From assembly GCF_026745355.1 (NCBI RefSeq), contig NC_079202.1:38280543-38344542 (forward strand): a DNA stretch of 64,000 nucleotides. Direction: 5' to 3'. Made by a program: the position numbers and the translations under genes. Below, in pieces: positions 60,001 to 64,000 of the stretch; the stretch's first letter is position 1; every line of letters starts with the position of its first letter. The DNA comes from Beta vulgaris subsp. vulgaris. Its lineage: Eukaryota > Streptophyta > Magnoliopsida > Caryophyllales > Amaranthaceae. Below the pieces are notes generated by a model. It ran no database searches and was not told where the DNA came from. It saw only the letters and a program-made list of their open reading frames with translations.

Positions 60001-62286
60001 TTTTTTTTTTTAGTGAATCTATTGCGCCTATCACTCTATCTACGTTATTACCATTCTTTATTATCGATATTAGTTTTTGTAGATATTGTATGAAAATGAT
60101 ATATATATATATATATATATATACACTTATACAGAGAGAGAGAGACATGTATATATTCTTTATTTGGTTGTGGCCTTATTGTATTTTCGTTTACTGTCAA
60201 TATAATGGAAAACCTTATATGTGTAATCGGAAGCCTTTTTCTTTTCTCCGTAAAGATACATCAACATTGCACTAACGCCTCTAAAGCTGCTCCTACCTGG
60301 CAGAGTAACCCGGGGGCGGGGTTTCAAAAAGAAACTAAGCACACAACCTTAAGTCCATATGATAGAAAGGCTATTACATAAAACCCTTGATTTGAAAGAG
60401 TAACAATTTTCTGCAGATTGCAACTGCATTATAAACAAAGTATTGTCAATTCAATGAGCCGTTTTGTTGAAACATTGTAAATAAAATGACTTTATTCTTG
60501 ATTATCTATTGCAGAGAGAGTAGTTAATTTAATCATTATGGTATGACCCTCAAGAGAAGTGTAAGATGCTATTATGTTAACTTTTTTTAATGTATTAGTT
60601 TCCGTAATTTTTTTTTGTTTGATGACTTAATCAATATGTTTCTTGGTCCATCACTATATCTAGGTTTTCTACGAAGTCTCGGTTTATGCGCTTTATTCAT
60701 CATTTAGTTCCCTTTTAAGATACTCAACATGCTAACATTGTTTGGATACACTTGTTGGGTGAAGTTTAAGAATGGCCTGCAGATGAGGGATAAGGTTATT
60801 GAACATCAAAGGTTTGCAGGAAGGTAGTTAATTATATCAGACCAACAAGAAAAAGAAAAAGTCAGAGCCATTTTTCAGTAATCATTTGGAGGTTTAAAGT
60901 GGTGGCTTTTGTTAGCTAAAAGAAAAGGAGTCTTGTGCTGCTCTCTTGTCAACATTACCTTGACATTAAACATTTTCTCGAGTATGCTGTGTCTATGAAT
61001 ATGATGTCGTAGAATCTTTTTGTTAAACTTACGTTGGATGAGCCTCATGTTCTGTTACTATGCCAATTTTGGACTGAAACCATCTCTATTCTTTTTAAGG
61101 TTATAAATCATCAGCCATATGATCAGAAAGCAGATGTATTTAGTTTTGCTATTGTACTGTGGGAGCTTGTGACAGCCAAGGTATTTTTTATACTGCTTCT
61201 TGCGTTGTGTGTGAATATTTTTGTAATATGGAATTCTAGTTGTAATGTGGGGGCCCTGTGAAAGCTGATTTTTTTGGGCCTGCAGATTCCATATGAGAAC
61301 ATGACTCCTCTGCAAGCTGCATTAGGTGTAAGACAGGTATGTTCCATGATTGCTGAAAATATCTATGAATGTGATCATTGAATTGCATAAAGGTTTTTGT
61401 TTGTATCCAGTATGCTTGTTGAAATTTAGTCGAGTTTAAATTGTGGAGGTGAATTTCGTTAATCTGGATGACTCACATTCATATGGATGCTTGATTAAGC
61501 TTGTGTTTCGGGGAAGTTTTTTTCTATCTAAAAAAAAGACTAAATAATGTCTTACCATTCATCTAAATAAATATATTTTCATGAGTTGTAAAACTATATA
61601 TTTTAAATGGATCTTATTTTGAAGCATATTACAAACACCCTGCAATGGTAAAAAAATTATAATGTTGCACTAAAATGAGTGCACATAATTGTTTCCTTAT
61701 AAGCCTGCTAATGCATTTCTTATATATATGATGGGAATGAATTAGTTATGAGAGTTAGTATTTTTGATGACCATAGTTGGATCTGTCACTAACTCGCCAA
61801 ATAAGCTTTGTATTGAAAAAAAAATGAATTGGTATGGTTCAATGAATAATGAGTTATAGACGTAGTTTTGCTGTAAATGTTATAAATGTCGGGGTCCATT
61901 CTACGTGCATCAAGGAAGTGTGGTTGCGTATAACCATCACGATCGATACACGTCCGGCAGTTCTCTAATATGTCTCATAAGTCGTAACATTCCCCGTTTG
62001 GTCACTAAAGAAATGCATATGCAAGTGTGATTAACCTTGTCTTTCCAATTACCAAGATCTGTATTTATAGCTAGCACAACTATATATATGATTGCATAAG
62101 TTCTTGATTTTTTACCTTTTTATAAAACGCCAGGGACTCCGACCAGATATTCCACGGGGAATACACCCAAGACTATCCGATTTGATGCTGAGATGTTGGG
62201 ACGTGGCTCCCATCAAGCGGCCACCCTTTTCCATTATAAGAGTAGAGCTTGAAGATCTTCTAAAGAATTTCCAGGTAGAACATTGA
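26861..62286 (+). CDS. ACT-domain serine/threonine/tyrosine kinase, STY8/17/46 type (15 exons)
   Basis: Joining exons 26861-27054, 27445-27559, 31746-31837, 31976-32062, 34243-34315, 36565-36675, 38586-38636, 55514-55653, 55729-55836, 56666-56739, 58043-58218, 59681-59776, 61100-61180, 61286-61336 and 62134-62286 gives one 533-residue frame. Residues 1-165 are the N-terminal region ([21 protein letters not shown]), about 169-226 an ACT domain, and about 272-526 a RAF-like kinase. Key residues: Gly loop ASGSCG 281-286, Lys301, Glu319, HRDLKSAN 393-400, DFG 413-415, APE 437-439. Arabidopsis STY8/17/46 phosphorylate chloroplast transit peptides in the cytosol (about 546 residues); the same role here is inference. 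ATG 26861 is the first in frame after an in-frame TGA at 26825. Intron 7 is 16.9 kb with antisense retroelements. Confidence 0.93.
27445..27559 (+). CDS. STY-type kinase exon 2
   Basis: Acceptor CTACAG, donor GAG|GTATTG. Encodes [18 protein letters not shown] and a conserved segment ending PVFHVRCLE, characteristic of the STY N-terminal region. Confidence 0.9.
27560..31745. other. intron 2 (4.2 kb)
   Basis: No transposon with recognisable ends. The 3' part contains a large direct tandem duplication (about 30640-31478). Short open frames here show no similarity I recognise. Confidence 0.75.
30640..31478. repeat. 419-bp direct tandem duplication in intron 2
   Basis: Copy 1 (about 30640-31058) and copy 2 (about 31059-31478) share long blocks: TTTATTGCAAGAGCATCTA, CCAGCTGGCATTATT, GTGTGGGAAGCCTTCTGC, GCTAACTTGCTATATCCTGA and GGTTTTGGAGCTAGTTTTAT. 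Substitutions and small indels are scattered, so the duplication is not recent. Confidence 0.85.
31746..31837 (+). CDS. STY-type kinase exon 3
   Basis: Residues 104-133 plus two bases. Acceptor TTTCTAG, donor CAA|GTAATG. Variable hydrophilic linker ([16 protein letters not shown]). Confidence 0.85.
31976..32062 (+). CDS. STY-type kinase exon 4
   Basis: Residues 135-162, completing codon 134 (Lys). Acceptor AAACAG, donor AG|GTATCT. Acidic linker [15 protein letters not shown] leading to the ACT domain. Confidence 0.85.
34243..34315 (+). CDS. STY-type kinase exon 5 (ACT domain start)
   Basis: Residues 164-187 ([20 protein letters not shown], then LLSQ), the first strand and turn of the ACT fold, a small-ligand-binding regulatory domain. 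Acceptor TTACAG, donor CAG|GTAAAC. Confidence 0.92.
35954..36358. mobile_element. Stowaway-like MITE, copy A, with internal duplication
   Basis: Ends CTTCTTCCGTTCT and AGAACGGAGGAAG, flanked by TA duplications (35952-35953 and 36359-36360). A segment of about 148 bp is tandemly repeated inside, so this 405-bp copy is longer than the sister copies at 58582-58833 and 63175-63421. It lies in intron 5. Confidence 0.85.
36565..36675 (+). CDS. STY-type kinase exon 6 (ACT domain core)
   Basis: Residues 188-224, with [20 protein letters not shown] and VFVVDGW, the conserved ACT core of STY kinases. Acceptor CTCCAG, donor GAG|GTACTC. Confidence 0.95.
36676..38585. other. intron 6 (1.9 kb)
   Basis: Contains a CpG-rich interspersed repeat at about 37785-37990. 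Otherwise no gene or bounded element seen. Confidence 0.7.
37785..38010. repeat. CpG-rich interspersed repeat, copy 1
   Basis: About 220 bp shared with 47790-48010: GTGTCGTAA...GGTTTTC, TTAGGCGGGTYCAAGGGATMTCTCATGGTTTGAGCC, ACGACAACCGCATCAT. Rich in CG dinucleotides within an AT-rich intron. Ends and family not determined. GCTGG occurs at both edges. Confidence 0.7.
38586..38636 (+). CDS. STY-type kinase exon 7
   Basis: Residues 225-241 ([17 protein letters not shown]), the end of the ACT domain and its following helix. Acceptor GATCAG, donor GAG|GTACTA. The next exon is 16.9 kb away. Confidence 0.9.
39389..39642. repeat. repeat-rich element, left part (interrupted by gypsy)
   Basis: Begins GGGTGCGTTCTCTTCACC and is composed of degenerate units of TTGGACCTGATTGAAACTTA. 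The same unit resumes on the far side of the gypsy element at 45392. The gypsy TSD ATTTG lies at the break. Confidence 0.75.
39648..40060 (-). repeat. 3' LTR of gypsy element
   Basis: 413 bp, TGTGATGAACCCC to GATGCATCACA. It differs from the other LTR by about 15 substitutions and a 14-bp segment present only here (near 39762-39776). Confidence 0.95.
40061..40083 (-). other. polypurine tract of gypsy element
   Basis: On the minus strand TTTGGGGGGCAGG sits next to the 3' LTR. It is the primer site for plus-strand synthesis. Confidence 0.8.
40084..41400 (-). pseudogene. gypsy integrase and chromodomain, frameshifted
   Basis: On the minus strand there is an HHCC zinc region ([15 protein letters not shown], then CFICQQQKV), then the core with MDFVEGLP and [12 protein letters not shown]. 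The second catalytic aspartate region reads VSNTDRIF, followed by [14 protein letters not shown] with the catalytic E. A C-terminal part has [21 protein letters not shown] frameshift near 40190 separates a chromodomain-like end ([20 protein letters not shown], about 40110-40175). Chromodomains direct insertion to particular chromatin in chromoviruses. Frame changes near 40650-40760 and 41110 also break it. Confidence 0.85.
41690..42254 (-). pseudogene. gypsy RT thumb / RNase H
   Basis: On the minus strand: [20 protein letters not shown], then [28 protein letters not shown] and [18 protein letters not shown] with the first RNase H aspartate. An in-frame stop at the junction with RT (near 42266) splits it from the palm domain. 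Beyond 41823 the frame degenerates until [16 protein letters not shown] near 41575-41625. Confidence 0.85.
42267..43073 (-). pseudogene. gypsy reverse transcriptase
   Basis: A 268-codon open segment on the minus strand with [20 protein letters not shown], the [20 protein letters not shown] box, [24 protein letters not shown] and the catalytic [10 protein letters not shown]. The palm is intact, but the polyprotein is broken before it by a 57-bp direct duplication (43071-43165) and after it by a stop. Confidence 0.92.
43071..43165. repeat. 57-bp direct duplication between protease and RT
   Basis: TTGAACTCCTAATATCACAT and following sequence occur twice about 57 bp apart. It lies inside the gypsy pol linker and disrupts the frame. 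Confidence 0.85.
43224..43577 (-). pseudogene. gypsy zinc knuckle and aspartic protease
   Basis: On the minus strand the second half of a CCHC knuckle ([15 protein letters not shown]) is followed by an acidic linker and a retropepsin-like domain ([19 protein letters not shown]). The usual catalytic D-S/T-G triad reads D-P-G here, so proteolysis is unlikely. The first half of the knuckle (CFRCDE) is in another frame across a C-rich run near 43553-43567. Confidence 0.85.
43556..44955 (-). pseudogene. gypsy gag, frameshifted, with internal duplication
   Basis: The start ([17 protein letters not shown]) is at 44955 on the minus strand. A Gly/Arg-rich segment ([13 protein letters not shown], near 44510-44550) and the capsid-like region [20 protein letters not shown] follow, then [16 protein letters not shown] and [12 protein letters not shown] further on. 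About 180 bp of the capsid region is duplicated in tandem (about 44072-44403). Multiple stops and shifts. Confidence 0.8.
44072..44403. repeat. tandem duplication within gypsy gag
   Basis: The block running from TTGAGTCATCA through CATTGATACCAACGCAAAGC to CAGAACCCAGCCAT occurs twice in direct orientation. The second copy lacks about 25 bp. Confidence 0.9.
44974..44988 (-). other. primer-binding site of gypsy element
   Basis: On the minus strand TTGGTATCAGAGC follows the 5' LTR. It is complementary to the 3' end of initiator Met-tRNA. Confidence 0.9.
44989..45386 (-). repeat. 5' LTR of gypsy element
   Basis: 398 bp. Same ends as the copy at 39648-40060, and shorter by the 14-bp segment. Confidence 0.95.
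45392..46170. repeat. repeat-rich element, right part
   Basis: Resumes directly after the gypsy TSD with GACCTTATT. It contains AT-rich repeats with ATAATAGACAATAATACAA repeated, then again the TTATTGGACCTGATTGGAAC-type array (45895-46130). It is the continuation of the element at 39389-39642. Confidence 0.65.
46171..47785. other. intronic DNA, nothing bounded
   Basis: Contains a GGAGGAAGGAGGAAG purine stretch (46580-46620), a G13 run (about 46810-46822) and a GC-richer patch (46890-47130) with GATCCGAGCCCGACCC that may be a DNA-transposon relic. No gene recognised. Confidence 0.55.
47790..48010. repeat. CpG-rich interspersed repeat, copy 2
   Basis: Homologue of 37785-38010 in the same orientation. 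GCTAG flanks both sides (47772-47776 and about 48015-48019), a possible 5-bp duplication. Confidence 0.7.
48011..48680. other. intronic DNA, nothing recognised
   Basis: Short open frames only. No repeat pair or domain seen. Confidence 0.55.
48686..48977 (-). repeat. 3' LTR of copia element 2
   Basis: 292 bp, TGTTAGCCTTATAG to ATTTAACA, collinear with 53152-53446. Confidence 0.92.
49032..49833 (-). pseudogene. copia 2 RT end and RNase H
   Basis: On the minus strand the open segment has the catalytic [13 protein letters not shown], then [14 protein letters not shown]. The connection is shortened; the segment continues with [33 protein letters not shown] and, in the next frame, [13 protein letters not shown] and [14 protein letters not shown]. 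Normal blocks between the RT end and RNase H are missing (near 49560-49640), a deletion relative to the family. Confidence 0.88.
49834..50351 (-). pseudogene. copia 2 reverse transcriptase, N-terminal part
   Basis: On the minus strand: [23 protein letters not shown] start ([13 protein letters not shown]), then [20 protein letters not shown], then [21 protein letters not shown] stop near 50096 and shifts around 49940-50090 follow before the YVDD segment. Clear RT fingers and palm sequence, not readable through. Confidence 0.85.
50726..51600 (-). pseudogene. copia 2 gag-pre-integrase and integrase
   Basis: On the minus strand: [16 protein letters not shown] zinc region, [14 protein letters not shown], the core start [20 protein letters not shown] with catalytic [15 protein letters not shown], and the C-terminal part [19 protein letters not shown]. 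The segment with the second D and E (about 50950-51090) is shifted in frame. Confidence 0.85.
51608..51952. mobile_element. Tourist-like MITE nested in copia 2
   Basis: A 345-bp insert with inverted ends GGCTCCGTTTGGTAAGGCGT and, on the reverse strand, GGCTCCGTTTGGTAGGGCGT, flanked by the 3-bp duplication TTA on both sides. TTA TSD and GGxTCxGTTTGG ends fit PIF/Harbinger Tourist MITEs. It splits the protease/pre-integrase region, so it is younger than the copia. Confidence 0.88.
52022..52204 (-). pseudogene. copia 2 aspartic protease
   Basis: On the minus strand the motif [15 protein letters not shown] carries the D-S-G active site of copia proteases. It ends before the nested MITE. Confidence 0.85.
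52126..53081 (-). pseudogene. copia 2 gag with two CCHC zinc knuckles
   Basis: ATG at 53081 (minus) begins [17 protein letters not shown], the usual copia gag N-terminus. The open part 52746-52126 has [18 protein letters not shown], then knuckles [14 protein letters not shown] and [14 protein letters not shown] (both CX2CX4HX4C). An internal stop and a frame change lie between 52990 and 52750. Gag forms the particle and binds element RNA. Confidence 0.88.
53138..53151 (-). other. primer-binding site of copia 2
   Basis: On the minus strand TTGGTATCAAGAGC adjoins the 5' LTR and is complementary to initiator Met-tRNA. Confidence 0.85.
53152..53446 (-). repeat. 5' LTR of copia element 2
   Basis: 295 bp, matching 48686-48977 throughout with roughly 10 percent differences. 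Confidence 0.92.
53452..54742. other. intronic DNA, nothing recognised
   Basis: Between the copia TSD and a tandem duplication. No element ends or coding similarity seen. Confidence 0.6.
54743..55296. repeat. 278-bp direct tandem duplication in intron 7
   Basis: Copy 1 (54743-55020) and copy 2 (55021-55296) share TTAAATCTGGT, TTTTTCTGCTGAGGCA, GTCAGCTATATCTAAAACTG and TATAGGCGATTAGC, with scattered differences. Confidence 0.9.
55514..55653 (+). CDS. STY-type kinase exon 8 (kinase start, Gly loop)
   Basis: Residues 242-287 plus two bases. [21 protein letters not shown] is the kinase N-lobe start with a Gly-loop of RAF-like type. Acceptor TTGTAG, donor CT|GTGAGT. Confidence 0.95.
55729..55836 (+). 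CDS. STY-type kinase exon 9 (VAVK lysine)
   Basis: Residues 289-323. DVAVKIL holds the ATP-anchoring Lys301, and FAQEVAIL the alpha-C Glu319. Acceptor ACAAAG, donor AG|GTGAGG. Confidence 0.95.
56666..56739 (+). CDS. STY-type kinase exon 10
   Basis: Residues 325-348 ([18 protein letters not shown], then DLCIVT), the N-lobe strands leading to the hinge. Acceptor TGCAG, donor ACAG|GTATCA. Confidence 0.93.
57068..57354. mobile_element. Stowaway MITE in intron 10
   Basis: CTCCCTCCGTCCCATATTAA at the left and an imperfect inverted copy (TTAATATAGAGGGA) at the right, with TGTATCAATTAATGTGGGAT inside. TA precedes the left end. A family different from the copies at 35954, 58582 and 63175. Confidence 0.8.
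57466..57915. mobile_element. small hAT element with CpG-rich ends in intron 10, 8-bp TSD
   Basis: A 450-bp element beginning CAGGGAA and ending TTCCCTG, flanked by the exact 8-bp duplication GTTCTTAG (57458-57465 and 57916-57923). Both ends are dense in CCGTT/AACGG and CGCG words, the middle is AT-rich, and there is no coding capacity. It lies 128 bp upstream of exon 11. Confidence 0.9.
58043..58218 (+). CDS. STY-type kinase exon 11 (catalytic loop)
   Basis: Completes Glu349, then residues 350-407: hinge [13 protein letters not shown] and catalytic loop [14 protein letters not shown] with Asp395. The acceptor is a TG-rich tract ending GGTTAG, donor CAA|GTACGT. Confidence 0.96.
58582..58833. 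mobile_element. Stowaway-like MITE, copy B (intron 11)
   Basis: A 252-bp element, opposite orientation to copy A. Ends CTTCCTCCATTCTG and CAGAGGAAG, TA on both sides (58580-58581 and 58834-58835). Confidence 0.88.
59681..59776 (+). CDS. STY-type kinase exon 12 (DFG and APE)
   Basis: Residues 408-439: [10 protein letters not shown] (metal-binding Asp413), then [14 protein letters not shown], the activation segment. Acceptor TTGAAG, donor GAG|GTTTGC. Confidence 0.96.
59777..61099. other. intron 12 with TA microsatellite
   Basis: A (TA)n run at about 60099-60122 and an AGAGAGAGAGA tract follow. No coding sequence recognised. Confidence 0.8.
61100..61180 (+). CDS. STY-type kinase exon 13
   Basis: Residues 440-466 ([20 protein letters not shown], then WELVTAK), the C-lobe helix with the conserved DVFSF Asp. 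Acceptor TTTAAG, donor AAG|GTATTT. Confidence 0.95.
61286..61336 (+). CDS. STY-type kinase exon 14
   Basis: Residues 467-483 ([17 protein letters not shown]). Acceptor CTGCAG, donor CAG|GTATGT. Confidence 0.95.
62134..62286 (+). CDS. STY-type kinase exon 15 (C-terminus)
   Basis: Residues 484-533 and [35 protein letters not shown] (conserved Arg of subdomain XI), ending KNFQVEH. A cryptic donor lies at CAG|GTAGAA (62275), with a possible acceptor CTGTAG at 62355. That would swap the last three residues for EASATPIAGNHAL. Confidence 0.93.
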   Translation, partial: GLRPDIPRGIHPRLSDLMLRCWDVAPIKRPPFSIIRVELEDLLKNFQVEH

Positions 62287-62640
62287 AGCGCTGAGTTTAT
62301 GCATCTTTGTACATTCATCTTCACCAATTTTATCGAACATATAGAATATCTGTAGGAAGCTTCTGCAACACCTATAGCTGGCAATCATGCATTATGAAGT
62401 ATAACTGTGAATCATAGAGACGGCAACACCACGGGAGGCTTTTTTTTGTTTTTGTTTTTTTGGGGGGGTTGATCAAGAAAGAAAATAGTCAAATACAAAC
62501 TTTCGAGATAGATACATATGTACAATCACGGAAAGAGCGACACCCTGACTATCTCGAAATATTTTGATATTCCTTGTAAAAATTACAGAGTAGTCACACG
62601 AATGTAATATGAATCTTGTCAAAAAAAATAAAATTATGAT
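62287..62640 (+). terminator. 3' UTR with polyadenylation signal
   Basis: Non-coding tail of the kinase gene. AATAAA at 62627-62632 is a likely near-upstream element, and the region is U-rich downstream. Confidence 0.55.
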
Positions 62641-63174
62641 GGTGTTCTCTACTTGTCTTGTAATTTTTTGGTCGAGTTATATTTACTAATATAATATCGA
62701 AATTAATTTCCTGCATGATCCGTCTCTCAGAACATCCGTATCTATTATGCTTTTCTCAAGTGTAATTAGGACTTAGGAGTAACCTTTTTAATAAAATTAC
62801 TTTCTACATGCAGAGCTGCAAAGTGACCTTTATATTTCAATTCGCAGAATATGTTTACTCCCATAAGATTATCTTGCACTCGCTTTACCAGATTAAAAAT
62901 TCTGAGTTTTTAAGAATATGAAGCTTTGGTTGGGATGTGCTAGACTTTGTCATTTGAAATTCCGAATCTACCTGTCAAGCGCCAAAGCCCGTCCTCTTTC
63001 TGTCCTTCCATTCTCTCACCGTCTCACGATTTTAATACTTGCGAAGTTGTAGGCTTAGTTAGTTGATTAAATTGATTTCAGTACGATTAGTTGGTTGGAT
63101 GGAGGGAGTGTATTAGCTGATTGATTGTATGATTTGTATCTAATCTCATATAAAAAGACTTATACTTTCTCCGT
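62641..63174. other. 3' flank, nothing recognised
   Basis: AT-rich spacer without open frames of interest. Confidence 0.6.
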
Positions 63175-63421
63175 TCTGTTTTAAATGAAACGTTTGTTTT
63201 TTCACGCAATCCAACACGCTTCTTTAATCATTAATATCTCTAGTTGTGCACACGTAAAAAATATAAACTAGTTATAATTTGATAGTATGCATTGAGACGA
63301 ATCTAACAAGATCACACTTGACTATGTTTTTCTTTATATAATGGCGATAAATTGGAGTCAAAATCGATCAATAAATAGTGTCATTTCACACAATGTTTCA
63401 TTTAAAACATAACGGAGGAAG
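63175..63421. mobile_element. Stowaway-like MITE, copy C
   Basis: A 247-bp element, same orientation as copy A but without the internal duplication. Ends CTTTCTCCGTTCTG and AACGGAGGAAG. TA on the left, CA on the right. Confidence 0.87.
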
Positions 63422-64000
63422 CAATAGTTTATCAAAAGGTAGGGGTGACTTTTTGTGCTAAAAGATTCATTCCTATTATAAGTGATTTATTAAAGTAAAA
63501 GGAGATCATTCGCCTAAATATGAGTATGTCAACTTAAAGGTAACCTATTTGAGGCGGAAACAAGAGTGGTTTTACATCAATTTATTATTATAGTTGTTAT
63601 TGTAAAACGGTATCACACGAGTCTCACTAGATTGATCATTATTTTCAAGTTAACTTAATGATCACTACATGATGTGATTAGCTCGTTGAATTAACTAATT
63701 GTATTGGTCGAATACTTGTTAGTTAGTTGTAAAGTGTAGAATTGTATCACTAAAGGTATCATCAAATAATGGACAATACACTCTTGTATATACTTCAAAT
63801 TTGAGTTGCAATAACCTATTTATCATACAATGTTCTTCATAAAATTTGAGAACAATAACCTATTGCAATAACAGTGTTCCGATTTGCCATTGAGTTTTTG
63901 AACTAATGAGGATTATAACTTCTGAATAATTAGAGTTGCATAAATTACTTCACTAGTGTGAGGTTGAGCAAAGTCTTTTACTTCCATATATATATATATA
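63422..64000. other. intergenic, nothing recognised
   Basis: AT-rich spacer ending in a short TA repeat at the window edge. Confidence 0.6.

Overview
The window is nuclear DNA from a flowering plant, probably a eudicot. The evidence is split genes with GT-AG introns, AT-rich spacers, and dense plant transposons (Ty1/copia, Ty3/gypsy chromovirus, CACTA, hAT, Stowaway- and Tourist-like MITEs, tRNA-derived SINEs). I cannot name the species from the sequence alone.

One intact host gene is present: an ACT-domain, RAF-like serine/threonine/tyrosine kinase of the STY8/STY17/STY46 type on the + strand. I assembled 15 coding exons by eye (26861-62286). Every junction is GT-AG, every phase agrees, and the product is 533 residues with all kinase catalytic residues kept. 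The gene is stretched to about 35 kb, mainly by a 16.9-kb intron 7 that holds a gypsy chromovirus (39648-45386, TSD ATTTG) and a copia element (48686-53446, TSD GGATT), both antisense to the gene. Other introns hold Stowaway-like and hAT elements and segmental tandem duplications.

Layout. 1-7175: 3' part of a SIRE-type copia element with a decayed pol, an extra env-like ORF downstream of RNase H, and a 1.37-kb LTR. 7176-9191: 3' end of a CACTA-like element carrying exon fragments of two unrelated host genes, a BPA1-like RRM protein (+) and the proteasome subunit RPN12 (-). 9192-18500: intergenic repeats, including TA microsatellites, a TIR element, two SINEs, an LTR-like block, a second CACTA terminus and a truncated copia gag plus LTR. 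18533-25400: a degenerate LTR-like block interrupted by a GC-richer retroelement fragment, two hAT elements with perfect 8-bp TSDs, and a MITE with a long AAT microsatellite. 25510-25910: a tandem array just upstream of the kinase promoter. 26000-62650: the kinase gene. 62650-64000: short 3' flank with another Stowaway-like MITE.

The most unusual signals are a strong excess of the pentamer GGAAC/GTTCC across the 3' half and LTR of the first copia element, in coding and non-coding parts alike; the two host-gene fragments captured next to a palindromic CACTA terminus; and the integrity of the kinase reading frame despite large antisense intronic retroelements. All counts, boundaries and family names are from reading by eye; no alignment or database search was run.
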